From contig URRN01000040.1 in assembly GCA_900550185.1 (NCBI GenBank), positions 1-13,013 on the forward strand: a DNA stretch of 13,013 nt. Direction: 5' to 3'. The DNA is from an uncultured Collinsella sp. Lineage in GTDB: Bacteria; Actinomycetota; Coriobacteriia; Coriobacteriales; Coriobacteriaceae. The notes under the pieces were generated by a model. The model ran no database searches. It was not told where the DNA came from and was given only the letters and a program-made list of their open reading frames with translations. This document shows positions 1-6,454 of this stretch, in pieces; position 1 is the first letter of the stretch, and the number at the start of each line of letters is the position of its first letter. Both the position numbers and the translations under genes were made by a program.

Positions 1-1205
1 AGTGGATCCGCGACCATGCCAACTTTGAGAAGGCGAAGGTCGATGAGATCGAGGAGGTCACGCGCCACGATGTCATCGCCTTCCTGACCAACATGAAGGA
101 ATATATCGACGCCGATGTTCCCGAGGGCGAGCCCAAGCCTAGTCGCTGGGTTCACTACGGTATGACCAGCTCCGACCTGGGTGATACTGCTCTGTGCTAT
201 CAGCTTACTCAGGCGTGTGACCTGATTATCGAGGACGTCAAGAAGCTCGGCGTGATCTGCAAGCGCCGCGCCTTCGAGGAGCGCAATACGCTCTGCGCCG
301 GACGCACCCATGGCATCCATGCTGAGCCGATGACCTTCGGCATGAAGTTTGGCTCTTGGGCATGGGAACTCAAGCGCGACCTTGATCGTCTTGAGGATGC
401 TCGCAAGAACGTTGCCTTCGGTGCCATCTCCGGTGCCGTCGGCACCTACAGCTCCATCGAGCCGTTCGTCGAGGAGTACGTCTGTGAGCACCTGGGTCTG
501 GTTCACGACCCGCTGTCCACGCAGGTCATCAGCCGCGATCACCACGCCTATCTGGCCGGCGTGCTTGCCACTACAGCGGCTACCTGCGAGCGCATCGCGA
601 CCGAGGTCCGCAACCTGCAGAAGACCGATACACTCGAGGCCGAGGAGCCCTTCCGCAAGGGCCAAAAGGGCAGCTCCGCCATGCCGCACAAGCGTAACCC
701 CATCACCATGGAGAAGGTCTGCGGTCTGTCGCGCGTCGTGAAGTCCAACGCCCAGGTCGCCTTCGACAACGTCGCCCTGTGGCACGAGCGCGACATTTCG
801 CACTCTTCCGCCGAGCGTGTCGCCCAGGCCGATAGCTTTATCGCGCTTGACCATATGTTCCAGTGCCTCATTCGCGTTATCGACGGCCTGCAGCTGTATC
901 CGGCCCGCATGATGGCCAATCTCAACAAGACCCGCGGCCTCATCTTCTCCTCCAAGGTCCTGCTTGCCCTCGTCGATACGGGTATCACCCGCGAGGATGC
1001 GTACGCCATTGTGCAGGAGAACGCCATGGCCACCTGGCACGAGGTGCAGGATTGTGTCTCTGGCCCCACCTTTAAGGAGCGTCTCGAGGCCGATCCGCGC
1101 TGCACCGTCAGCCAGGAGAAGCTCGACGAGATTTTTGATCCGTGGGACTTCCTCACCCGCATCGATACGGTCTTCGATCGCCTGGAGCAGCTGAGCTTCG
1201 AGTAG
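1..1205 (+). CDS. purB: Adenylosuccinate lyase, 5'-truncated by window edge
   Basis: PurB is a cytosolic fumarase/aspartase-superfamily lyase. It splits SAICAR to AICAR plus fumarate and adenylosuccinate to AMP plus fumarate. The reading frame is open from base 3 and reads WIRDHANFEKAK upstream of the first in-frame ATG at 93, so that ATG is internal and the true start lies outside the window. The superfamily signature SSAMPHKRNP is at 672-701, carrying the flexible catalytic-loop serines. The substrate-binding segments GMTSSDLGDT and AGRTHGIHAEP are also present. About 400 residues are visible, consistent with most of a typical 430-480-residue protein. The C-terminus (LEQLSFE) is followed at once by a strong terminator, so purB appears to end its transcription unit. 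purC, which makes the SAICAR substrate, lies about 7 kb downstream rather than adjacent. Identity is certain; only the start is missing. Confidence 0.97.
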   Translation, partial: WIRDHANFEKAKVDEIEEVTRHDVIAFLTNMKEYIDADVPEGEPKPSRWVHYGMTSSDLGDTALCYQLTQACDLIIEDVKKLGVICKRRAFEERNTLCAGRTHGIHAEPMTFGMKFGSWAWELKRDLDRLEDARKNVAFGAISGAVGTYSSIEPFVEEYVCEHLGLVHDPLSTQVISRDHHAYLAGVLATTAATCERIATEVRNLQKTDTLEAEEPFRKGQKGSSAMPHKRNPITMEKVCGLSRVVKSNAQVAFDNVALWHERDISHSSAERVAQADSFIALDHMFQCLIRVIDGLQLYPARMMANLNKTRGLIFSSKVLLALVDTGITREDAYAIVQENAMATWHEVQDCVSGPTFKERLEADPRCTVSQEKLDEIFDPWDFLTRIDTVFDRLEQLSFE

Positions 1206-1248
1206 GGTTAACCTAATTCGACCGCTTGCGGATGCATTTCAACCTTTG

Positions 1249-1282
1249 GCGCCTTGCCCGTCTTGGGCGAGGCGCTTTTTTT
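1249..1282 (+). terminator. Rho-independent terminator of purB
   Basis: GCGCCTTGCCC (1249-1259) pairs with GGGCGAGGCGC (1265-1275) over 11 bp with a single G-U pair, loop GTCTT, followed by seven T residues (1276-1282). It lies 44 nt after the purB stop, and no other gene intervenes. Confidence 0.93.
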
Positions 1283-1312
1283 ACTGTCGCATATGCGCCC
1301 GGGTAATAAAAT
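1281..1312 (+). promoter_or_regulatory. Possible promoter of the binding-protein/cyclase operon
   Basis: An AT-rich TAATAAAAT (1304-1312) in an otherwise GC-rich gap offers a -10-like TAATAA or TAAAAT. The only -35 candidate is a poor TTACTG (1281-1286), 17 bp before TAATAA. The operon begins just after the purB terminator, so a promoter is expected here. The match is weak. Confidence 0.28.
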
Positions 1313-1346
1313 GAACTCCGACTGCTGTTTCGATGAAAGGGGGCAC

Positions 1347-2183
1347 GTGCCCAGACGCATCAAGCGGGCCACCATCGTCTCGTTTACGCTCATACTCCTT
1401 GTTGCCGTCTGTGCGGGCGCCCTGACGTATACCGTTCGAAGCAGTTCTTCCTCCTCGAATGAAGCCGATAGAGATCTCCCGGTGCTCAAAATCGGCGTTA
1501 CGGATAACGACCCCTATGTGTATGTCGATACCACGGGCGATTACGCCGGTATCGATATCGACATCGCCCGAGAGGCCTGCAAGCGTGCGGGGCTCAAGCC
1601 ACAGTTTGTCGATATTGACTGGAACGATCGCGACCGGCTGCTCAAAAACGGTGATATCGATTGCCTGTGGTGTGACTATTCTCCCTGTTATCGCGAGGAT
1701 AAGTATTACTGGACCGAGCCGTATCTAACCGTGACGGTCTCGGTTGCCGCCAAGAAAACGAGTGGCATCAAGTCCTTGGCACATCTCGATGGAAGTAAGA
1801 CCATTGCGGTGATTGCGGGTTCGGTGAGTGAACGCCGATTGCTTGCGGGGGATCTGGGGGTCTCGTCGGACGTTCAAATCAAATCATATGGCTCTGCCGA
1901 ACTCTGCAAAGCCGCTCTAGTCAAAGGGTACGTTGACTGCTGGATGGCGGATGTCCAGTCGCTTGACCGACTCGTTGCTCAGTATCCCGGCGTTTACCGT
2001 GTGTTTGCCGACAATGTTATGACGGTTGACCTGGGCGTCGCGTTTGATGACAGCTATGAAGGATCGGTCGTAAAGGATCTCAATACCGCGCTGTTCGACA
2101 TGGATCGAGATGGCACGATTGACCGTATTGTGGGCAATTACAAGACAGGAGCGACGACGGGCGGGCAAGGAGGAAATTCATGA
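1347..2183 (+). CDS. Membrane-anchored solute-binding protein (SBP family 3), orphan
   Basis: I place the start at GTG 1347, preceded by AAAGGGGG (1336-1343). The frame extends upstream to a TTG at 1254, but that lies inside the purB terminator. This gives 278 residues, normal for family 3 (amino-acid type) periplasmic binding proteins. A basic start (MPRRIKR) and hydrophobic segment at about residues 9-28 form an uncleaved anchor or signal peptide; VAVC is a poor lipobox, so a lipoprotein is not supported. The domain begins near residue 46 (LPVLKIGVTDNDPY), and the NGDIDCLW...YYWTEPYL stretch matches the family's 'GxvDaiw...fsdPY' region. The C-terminal DGTIDRIVGNY is the usual family ending. 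No permease or ATPase gene is nearby. The stop overlaps the next gene, a diguanylate cyclase, so a sensing role (ligand capture for the cyclase) is inferred. It is unusually cysteine-rich: C78, C106, C109, C114, C188, C198. The ligand is unknown. Confidence 0.88.
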   Translation: MPRRIKRATIVSFTLILLVAVCAGALTYTVRSSSSSSNEADRDLPVLKIGVTDNDPYVYVDTTGDYAGIDIDIAREACKRAGLKPQFVDIDWNDRDRLLKNGDIDCLWCDYSPCYREDKYYWTEPYLTVTVSVAAKKTSGIKSLAHLDGSKTIAVIAGSVSERRLLAGDLGVSSDVQIKSYGSAELCKAALVKGYVDCWMADVQSLDRLVAQYPGVYRVFADNVMTVDLGVAFDDSYEGSVVKDLNTALFDMDRDGTIDRIVGNYKTGATTGGQGGNS

Positions 2184-3979
2184 CAACTGATGAGCACCGC
2201 TTGAGTCGAAAGACTCTGAACGTCATAGCTGCCAGCGTTATTGTCAGCGCCGTCTTGTTAGGCCTGTTGTATACGGTTGGAACCCATCGCTGCCTCGAAA
2301 AAACGCTTGGGTTTGGCCAAGAAACCATGGTGTTTTTGGAGAACGCTTGCGAAAAATATGACCGCTACGAACAGGGGAGAAAAACCGAGGCGACGCACGA
2401 TTTGCTCGCCGCGGTCGAATCGTTTGTGACGTTCCTGTCCTCTGATCGCGTTGAGGTTAACGACGATCTTATCGAGCAATTTGTCCATGCCGAGAACCTT
2501 TCGGGGCTGATGGTCATGGACTCCGATGGCCATATGGCTGCCCACTACGACATCGATGGTCGCGATCCGCTCATGTTGTGGCGAGATGAGTTGGCCTGTT
2601 CGCCGGTCGCATCGATGTATCAAGGTTCCAAAGTGACCTACTCAACTGTCGATGAGCGCCGTGGTGTCGTTTTTGCCGTCTGTGCTGTTCCGTATGGCGA
2701 CGGCGTTGCCCTGGCATACCGCTCACTTGTTTCCGATACGGCGGACGACTATTCATATGCCATAGCCGACGTGCTTTCGAACAGTACCTTCCACCAGGGT
2801 CCCACGGTGCTTGTTATGGAGGATGCGGAGATTGTCTCATCCAACAGTGCCGATGCTGACGTGTCGCTCGCCCGACTCCTCACCAGCGTAGGAGTTGAGT
2901 GGAAAGACGACGGCCTGACGCGCATCGAATATCGAGGAGACGAATGGTATGCCGTGCGTGCGGCATATAAGGACTACCGCCTGTTTGCGCTATATCCCAA
3001 ATCTGAGGTCATGTCTGACAGGATTTCATTTGTCGCCGTCGGCGTCTTGGTGTGTCTTGCGTTTTGGGTCGTGGTGCTGTTGGCTCGAAATATCGTTGAC
3101 CACCGCAATTTGGTCGAAAAGGATAAACAGCTCGGCATTATCAATGCCATAAGCGCCATCTACGATTCGACCTTCCTTTTGCATCTCGACACCCTCGAGA
3201 TCGAGGGGATCAATATGTCGCCGGCGATAGCGAAGATATTTGCCGAGCACAGCGAGGCATATGACTTTATGGACACGGTCTGCCGGGATATCGTGAGCCC
3301 CGAAAGCCGCGAAGCGGTTGTGGGACTCGTAGATATAAGTTCGCTTCGTGAACGTATGGAGGGCGTACCGTACTTGGCTGCCGAGGTGCGAGATTGTCGA
3401 GGCGCTTGGTACTCGCTACAGGTTGTCCCCCAGCATCGCGATGAGCAAGGCCGGCTGGAGTCGGTCGTCGTGGCGACGCACAACATATCGATGGTCAAGC
3501 ATGCCGAGGAGCTGTCATATCAAGACAAACTGACGGGGCTTCGCAACCGCAACTATCTTGAATCGCGCGGAGATAGTCTGGTAAACGAGGACTTGCCCGT
3601 GAGCGTGATTATGTTGGACTGCAATTATCTCAAGCGGACCAACGACATCTATGGTCACGAGATGGGGGATGAACTGCTGCGACGGACGGCGTCCGTGCTG
3701 CGGCGGGTGGCTGGTGCGGATTATCTGCCGATGCGCCTTGGCGGCGACGAGTTTTTGCTGGTTTGCCCCCATACTGACAACGAGTCTGCGCTCGGGCTGG
3801 AACAGGATCTTCGTCTCGGTCTTGCCGCGGTAAGCGATGAGGCCCTGACGGTCAGCGCATCGATTGGCGTGGCGACCGTCGAGACGGCTGGAAATACGCT
3901 GGCCGATGTATATCGTGTCGCCGACCACAATATGTATCGGGAGAAGCGCACGGTCCACGCACAGGGTGCGGACTGCTAA
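2180..3979 (+). CDS. Membrane diguanylate cyclase with extracytoplasmic sensor and PAS-like domain (GGDEF)
   Basis: The 599-residue protein would make cyclic di-GMP from two GTP at the inner face of the membrane. The start ATG overlaps the previous stop (ATGA) and has AAGGAGGA at 2167-2174, so the two genes are coupled. Layout: TM1 at about residues 12-34, a ~245-residue outside domain (possibly Cache-like), TM2 at 283-303, a PAS-like region at about 320-440, then the GGDEF domain from LTGLRNRNYL (451). The active-site motif GGDEF (521-525) is intact. The metal/GTP segment is D480-CNYLKRT-N488-D489, the 'DxNxLKxxND' variant, and SIGVAT (561-566) is present. The usual inhibitory RxxD site, five residues before GGDEF, is absent (GADY there), so feedback inhibition may be lacking. 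No EAL or HD-GYP domain is fused. The adjoining binding protein is the likely ligand receptor (inference). Catalytic class is certain; the signal is not known. Confidence 0.93.
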   Translation: MTTDEHRLSRKTLNVIAASVIVSAVLLGLLYTVGTHRCLEKTLGFGQETMVFLENACEKYDRYEQGRKTEATHDLLAAVESFVTFLSSDRVEVNDDLIEQFVHAENLSGLMVMDSDGHMAAHYDIDGRDPLMLWRDELACSPVASMYQGSKVTYSTVDERRGVVFAVCAVPYGDGVALAYRSLVSDTADDYSYAIADVLSNSTFHQGPTVLVMEDAEIVSSNSADADVSLARLLTSVGVEWKDDGLTRIEYRGDEWYAVRAAYKDYRLFALYPKSEVMSDRISFVAVGVLVCLAFWVVVLLARNIVDHRNLVEKDKQLGIINAISAIYDSTFLLHLDTLEIEGINMSPAIAKIFAEHSEAYDFMDTVCRDIVSPESREAVVGLVDISSLRERMEGVPYLAAEVRDCRGAWYSLQVVPQHRDEQGRLESVVVATHNISMVKHAEELSYQDKLTGLRNRNYLESRGDSLVNEDLPVSVIMLDCNYLKRTNDIYGHEMGDELLRRTASVLRRVAGADYLPMRLGGDEFLLVCPHTDNESALGLEQDLRLGLAAVSDEALTVSASIGVATVETAGNTLADVYRVADHNMYREKRTVHAQGADC

Positions 3980-4077
3980 TCTTGCCCCCGCGAGTCCATG
4001 CATCGTAGGATGTTGAATCGGTGCTTGCGATAATAAGTCGGCCCAGGCGGGGATAATAGACGTCTGAAATTTCTTTC

Positions 4078-4092
4078 TGAGAGGGGATCTCA
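4078..4092 (+). promoter_or_regulatory. Small hairpin presenting the ribosome-binding site
   Basis: TGAGA (4078-4082) and TCTCA (4088-4092) are perfect 5-bp complements. The loop GGGGA contains the Shine-Dalgarno sequence of the TSCPD gene whose ATG follows at once (4093). It may modulate initiation, but a 5-bp stem can arise by chance. Confidence 0.35.
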
Positions 4093-4356
4093 ATGATTAG
4101 TTTTGACTACAAGCCGCAGGGTGTATGCTCTCGCAATATTCACCTCAATCTCTCTGACGATGGCAGCAAGGTGCTGGGCGTTGAGTTTACCGGCGGCTGT
4201 GACGGCAATCTCAAGGCAATCTCCAAGTTAGTCGAGGGTGCTCCTGCCGATCGCGTAATCGAGGTTCTCGCCGGTAATACCTGCGGTATGAAAAAGACCT
4301 CTTGCGCCGATCAGCTTACGCGCGCTATCGAGGCCGCTCGCGCCGAGATCGCCTAA
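4093..4356 (+). CDS. TSCPD-domain protein, four-cysteine TIGR03905-type
   Basis: This short 87-residue protein is essentially one TSCPD domain, a module also found at the C-terminus of some ribonucleotide reductases (NrdJ type). The family motifs TGGCDGN (33-39) and CGMKKTSCADQL (64-75) are present. Four cysteines (C12, C36, C64, C71) match the stand-alone family I know as TIGR03905. The cysteines suggest metal or redox chemistry, but the stand-alone protein's function is not established. ATG 4093 has GAGGGG at 4081-4086. No convincing promoter was found in the ~110-nt gap upstream, although GATAAT at 4052-4057 could be a -10. The stop TAA shares its last A with the ATG of the next gene, so the two are probably translated together. 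No signal peptide or membrane segment; cytosolic. Confidence 0.88.
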   Translation: MISFDYKPQGVCSRNIHLNLSDDGSKVLGVEFTGGCDGNLKAISKLVEGAPADRVIEVLAGNTCGMKKTSCADQLTRAIEAARAEIA

Positions 4357-5567
4357 TGGGTATCGCCGACCACATCAAGAATGGAATATCGCGCCGTGGC
4401 TTTGTGCTCGGCGGTGCTGCCGCGGGCGCTGCCACGGTGCTTGCCGGTTGCTCGAAAAAAACGGGCACCAGCGATGATGCCGCCGGCGAGCCGCAGGTTA
4501 TCAAGGACGATTCCAAGATCATCTCGATTACGGATGAGTACGAGGCAGTCGACATCGATCTTGAGCCGGCGGCGTCGTGGACGCTGCCTCTGGGTACGCT
4601 GCTGTACTACTGCGACGGCGATTACGCCGCGGCGATGATGGCGCCCGCATCGGCGCTGCACGCCAACACACTCGGTGTGCTCAACCTGGGTGATGGCTCG
4701 CTTACCACATTAATCGAGGATCCTATCGAGGGCACGGGATATGCATTCTACGATGTCCGTGCCGGCGACGGCGTATTCGCGTGGGTTGAGATGAACTTTG
4801 CCAATTCATCGTGGAAGCTCTACGCTCAAAATCTGTCGGGCGCTTCGCTCTCTGGCGATGTGGTTGAGCTCGATCGAGGTGGCAAGGACTATGATCCGCC
4901 CCTGTTCACGGCGTTCGGGTCATCGGTTATCTGGTATAAAATGCCTTCGGCAGGCGGCAATAAAACGAGTAGTGATTCGTTTTGCTATCGTCGCTCACTT
5001 GATGAATCCAAGGCCGAGACAATTTGGAAATCGACGGGCCGCTTTGCATCGGCCCCGCGCGCGAGCGACGGCATTTTGACCATCTCGCCGCGTGTCCGCA
5101 ACGACGAGGGCGTCTACTACGGCATAACGGCAATCGATCTGACCGACGGCAACAACACCAAGCGTGCCCAGCTAGTCCTTCCCTCGTCAGTCTCGCCTTT
5201 CGAGGCCGTGTATATGGGCGATACCTTCGTGTTTTCTATCGAGGCGGCCTATAGCGGCGTGGGCAGCCTGGGCAATATGGGCACGTATATCGGTAATGAG
5301 GGAGGGCCGTACCTCTTTCTGTCACGCGAGCCGCTCGCATGTGCGGCTGGCAAGAAGAATAAATACCTTGTTAAGGTACAGGCGTCGCATTTCCTGATCG
5401 ACACCTCTGCCAAGACCTATGGCTCGCTGCTGTCGCCCGACCGCGCTTTGGAGTATGGCGATTATCCAGCTACGGCGGGAAAATCGGACTCATTCCTTAC
5501 GTACGCCACGGTGCGCAACAGCCAGGGTATACCAGAGACGGTCGCTGCACGCCTATTCTCTCTTTAA
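4356..5567 (+). CDS. Tat-exported lipoprotein, function unknown
   Basis: The start is ATG 4356, which overlaps the preceding stop as TAATG; the frame is open further upstream but only inside the previous gene. The product is 403 residues. Its N-terminus has a twin-arginine signal (SRRGFVLGG, residues 12-20) and a lipobox LAGC with the lipidated cysteine at C32. It would therefore be folded in the cytoplasm, exported by Tat and anchored on the outer face of the membrane. The mature part is Asp/Ser/Gly-rich and shows repeated short strand-like units with aromatic and Gly pairs, suggesting a beta-rich or beta-propeller-like fold (inference). I recognise no catalytic motif or cofactor site. Tat export implies early folding or a cofactor, and the coupled four-cysteine protein upstream may be a partner, but nothing proves this. 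Confidence 0.85.
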   Translation: MGIADHIKNGISRRGFVLGGAAAGAATVLAGCSKKTGTSDDAAGEPQVIKDDSKIISITDEYEAVDIDLEPAASWTLPLGTLLYYCDGDYAAAMMAPASALHANTLGVLNLGDGSLTTLIEDPIEGTGYAFYDVRAGDGVFAWVEMNFANSSWKLYAQNLSGASLSGDVVELDRGGKDYDPPLFTAFGSSVIWYKMPSAGGNKTSSDSFCYRRSLDESKAETIWKSTGRFASAPRASDGILTISPRVRNDEGVYYGITAIDLTDGNNTKRAQLVLPSSVSPFEAVYMGDTFVFSIEAAYSGVGSLGNMGTYIGNEGGPYLFLSREPLACAAGKKNKYLVKVQASHFLIDTSAKTYGSLLSPDRALEYGDYPATAGKSDSFLTYATVRNSQGIPETVAARLFSL

Positions 5568-5626
5568 GCTTAGAGGGGTTAAAAAGGCGCCAACAGGGGA
5601 ATAAACGCGTTGTAATTGTGAGTACC

Positions 5627-5665
5627 GCCCGCCGAGCTGCCGCGTCATAGCGGCATCCGGCGGGC
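5627..5665 (+). terminator. Strong hairpin after the lipoprotein gene, probable terminator without U-tract
   Basis: GCCCGCCG (5627-5634) pairs with CGGCGGGC (5658-5665), and inside it TGCCGC (5638-5643) pairs with GCGGCA (5650-5655), loop GTCATA, with a small AGC/TC internal bulge. It lies 60 nt after the lipoprotein stop. No T-run follows (TCAGGTGCG), so it is either a U-less terminator, a 3'-end stabiliser or a symmetrical insulator ahead of the next promoter. Confidence 0.5.
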
Positions 5666-5670
5666 TCAGG

Positions 5671-5681
5671 TGCGTTAAAAT
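5671..5681 (+). promoter_or_regulatory. Possible -10 region for the two-component operon
   Basis: TAAAAT (5676-5681) matches 5 of 6 of TATAAT and lies 40 nt before the response-regulator ATG, just after the hairpin. No recognisable -35 is present, because that position falls inside the hairpin. TG at 5671-5672 is three bases before the hexamer, so an extended -10 is imperfect. Confidence 0.35.
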
Positions 5682-5720
5682 GGGCTTGTTCTTAGCTAAT
5701 TGAGACAGGGGGGCCGTGTT

Positions 5721-6443
5721 ATGGCTTCAGATGCAAAAAAGATTCTGCTGGTCGAGGATGAGAAGGCAATCCGTGACGCCGTCGCTGCCTATCTCGAGCG
5801 CGAAGGCTACTGGGTTGTGGGCGTCGGCGACGGCCAGTCCGCGATCGAGGAGTTCGAGAAGCATCAGTTCGACCTGGTCGTGCTCGACCTTATGCTCCCC
5901 AAGATTCCCGGCGAGCGCGTTTGCCGCACCATTCGCGATACCTCGGATGCCCCCATCATCATGCTGACGGCTAAGGGCGAGATCGAGGACCGTATTATCG
6001 GTCTTGAGCTCGGCGCCGACGACTATCTGATTAAGCCGTTCTCGCCGCGCGAGCTCGTCGCCCGCGTTCGCGCTCTGTTCCGCCGTGCCCATCAGGCCGA
6101 CGAGCCCGCCGTCGAGGTACTCGACTTCGGCGATCTGGTCATCGATATCTCGGGCCACAAGATCTTGGTCGAGGGCAAGGAAGTCGATCTGACGGCTTCC
6201 GAGTTTAAGCTGCTCACCACGCTTGCCCGCCATCCCGGCCGTGTGTATAACCGCATGGAGCTGGTCGAGAAAGTGCTCGGGTATGACTTTGAGGGCTATG
6301 AGCGCACCATCGATAGCCACGTGAAGAATCTTCGCGCCAAGCTGGGCGATGATCCCAAGAAGCCCAAGTGGCTCTACACCGTCCATGGTGTCGGCTATCG
6401 CTTCGAGGCTCCGGCCAAGACCGATAAGTCGGACGAGAAATAG
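5721..6443 (+). CDS. OmpR/PhoB-family response regulator
   Basis: This is a 240-residue DNA-binding response regulator, full length for the family. I chose ATG 5721 over an upstream in-frame TTG (5700) because AGGGGGG (5707-5713) sits at the right distance. Receiver domain about 6-120: acidic pair E12/D13, phospho-acceptor D56 in LVVLDLMLP, T83 in IIMLTAKG and K105 in LIKPFSP are all present, so it should be phosphorylatable. The C-terminal winged-helix (about 135-232) shows LTASEFKLLTTLARHPGRV, the recognition region ERTIDSHVKNLRAKLG, and the terminal hairpin VHGVGYRFEAP. Its kinase follows 11 nt downstream. Resemblance is to PhoP/WalR-like regulators; the regulon cannot be read from this window. 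Confidence 0.96.
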   Translation: MASDAKKILLVEDEKAIRDAVAAYLEREGYWVVGVGDGQSAIEEFEKHQFDLVVLDLMLPKIPGERVCRTIRDTSDAPIIMLTAKGEIEDRIIGLELGADDYLIKPFSPRELVARVRALFRRAHQADEPAVEVLDFGDLVIDISGHKILVEGKEVDLTASEFKLLTTLARHPGRVYNRMELVEKVLGYDFEGYERTIDSHVKNLRAKLGDDPKKPKWLYTVHGVGYRFEAPAKTDKSDEK

Positions 6444-6454
6444 GGAAATCACAT

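Noticed and set aside
93..95. ATG 93 as the purB start
   Set aside because: The frame is open and clearly purB-like back to base 3, so the ATG is internal.
548..1162. Long minus-strand frame inside purB
   Set aside because: It is the shadow of a GC-rich, strongly coding plus-strand gene, with Arg/Ser-rich composition.
1254..1256. TTG 1254 as start of the solute-binding protein
   Set aside because: It lies inside the purB terminator stem and would add a non-signal-like N-terminus; GTG 1347 has a good ribosome-binding site and gives a proper signal segment.
2098..2140. EF-hand-like DMDRDGTID near the end of the solute-binding protein
   Set aside because: It coincides with the normal C-terminal 'dGt.dkI' region of family 3 binding proteins and lacks the glutamate at position 12 of an EF-hand loop.
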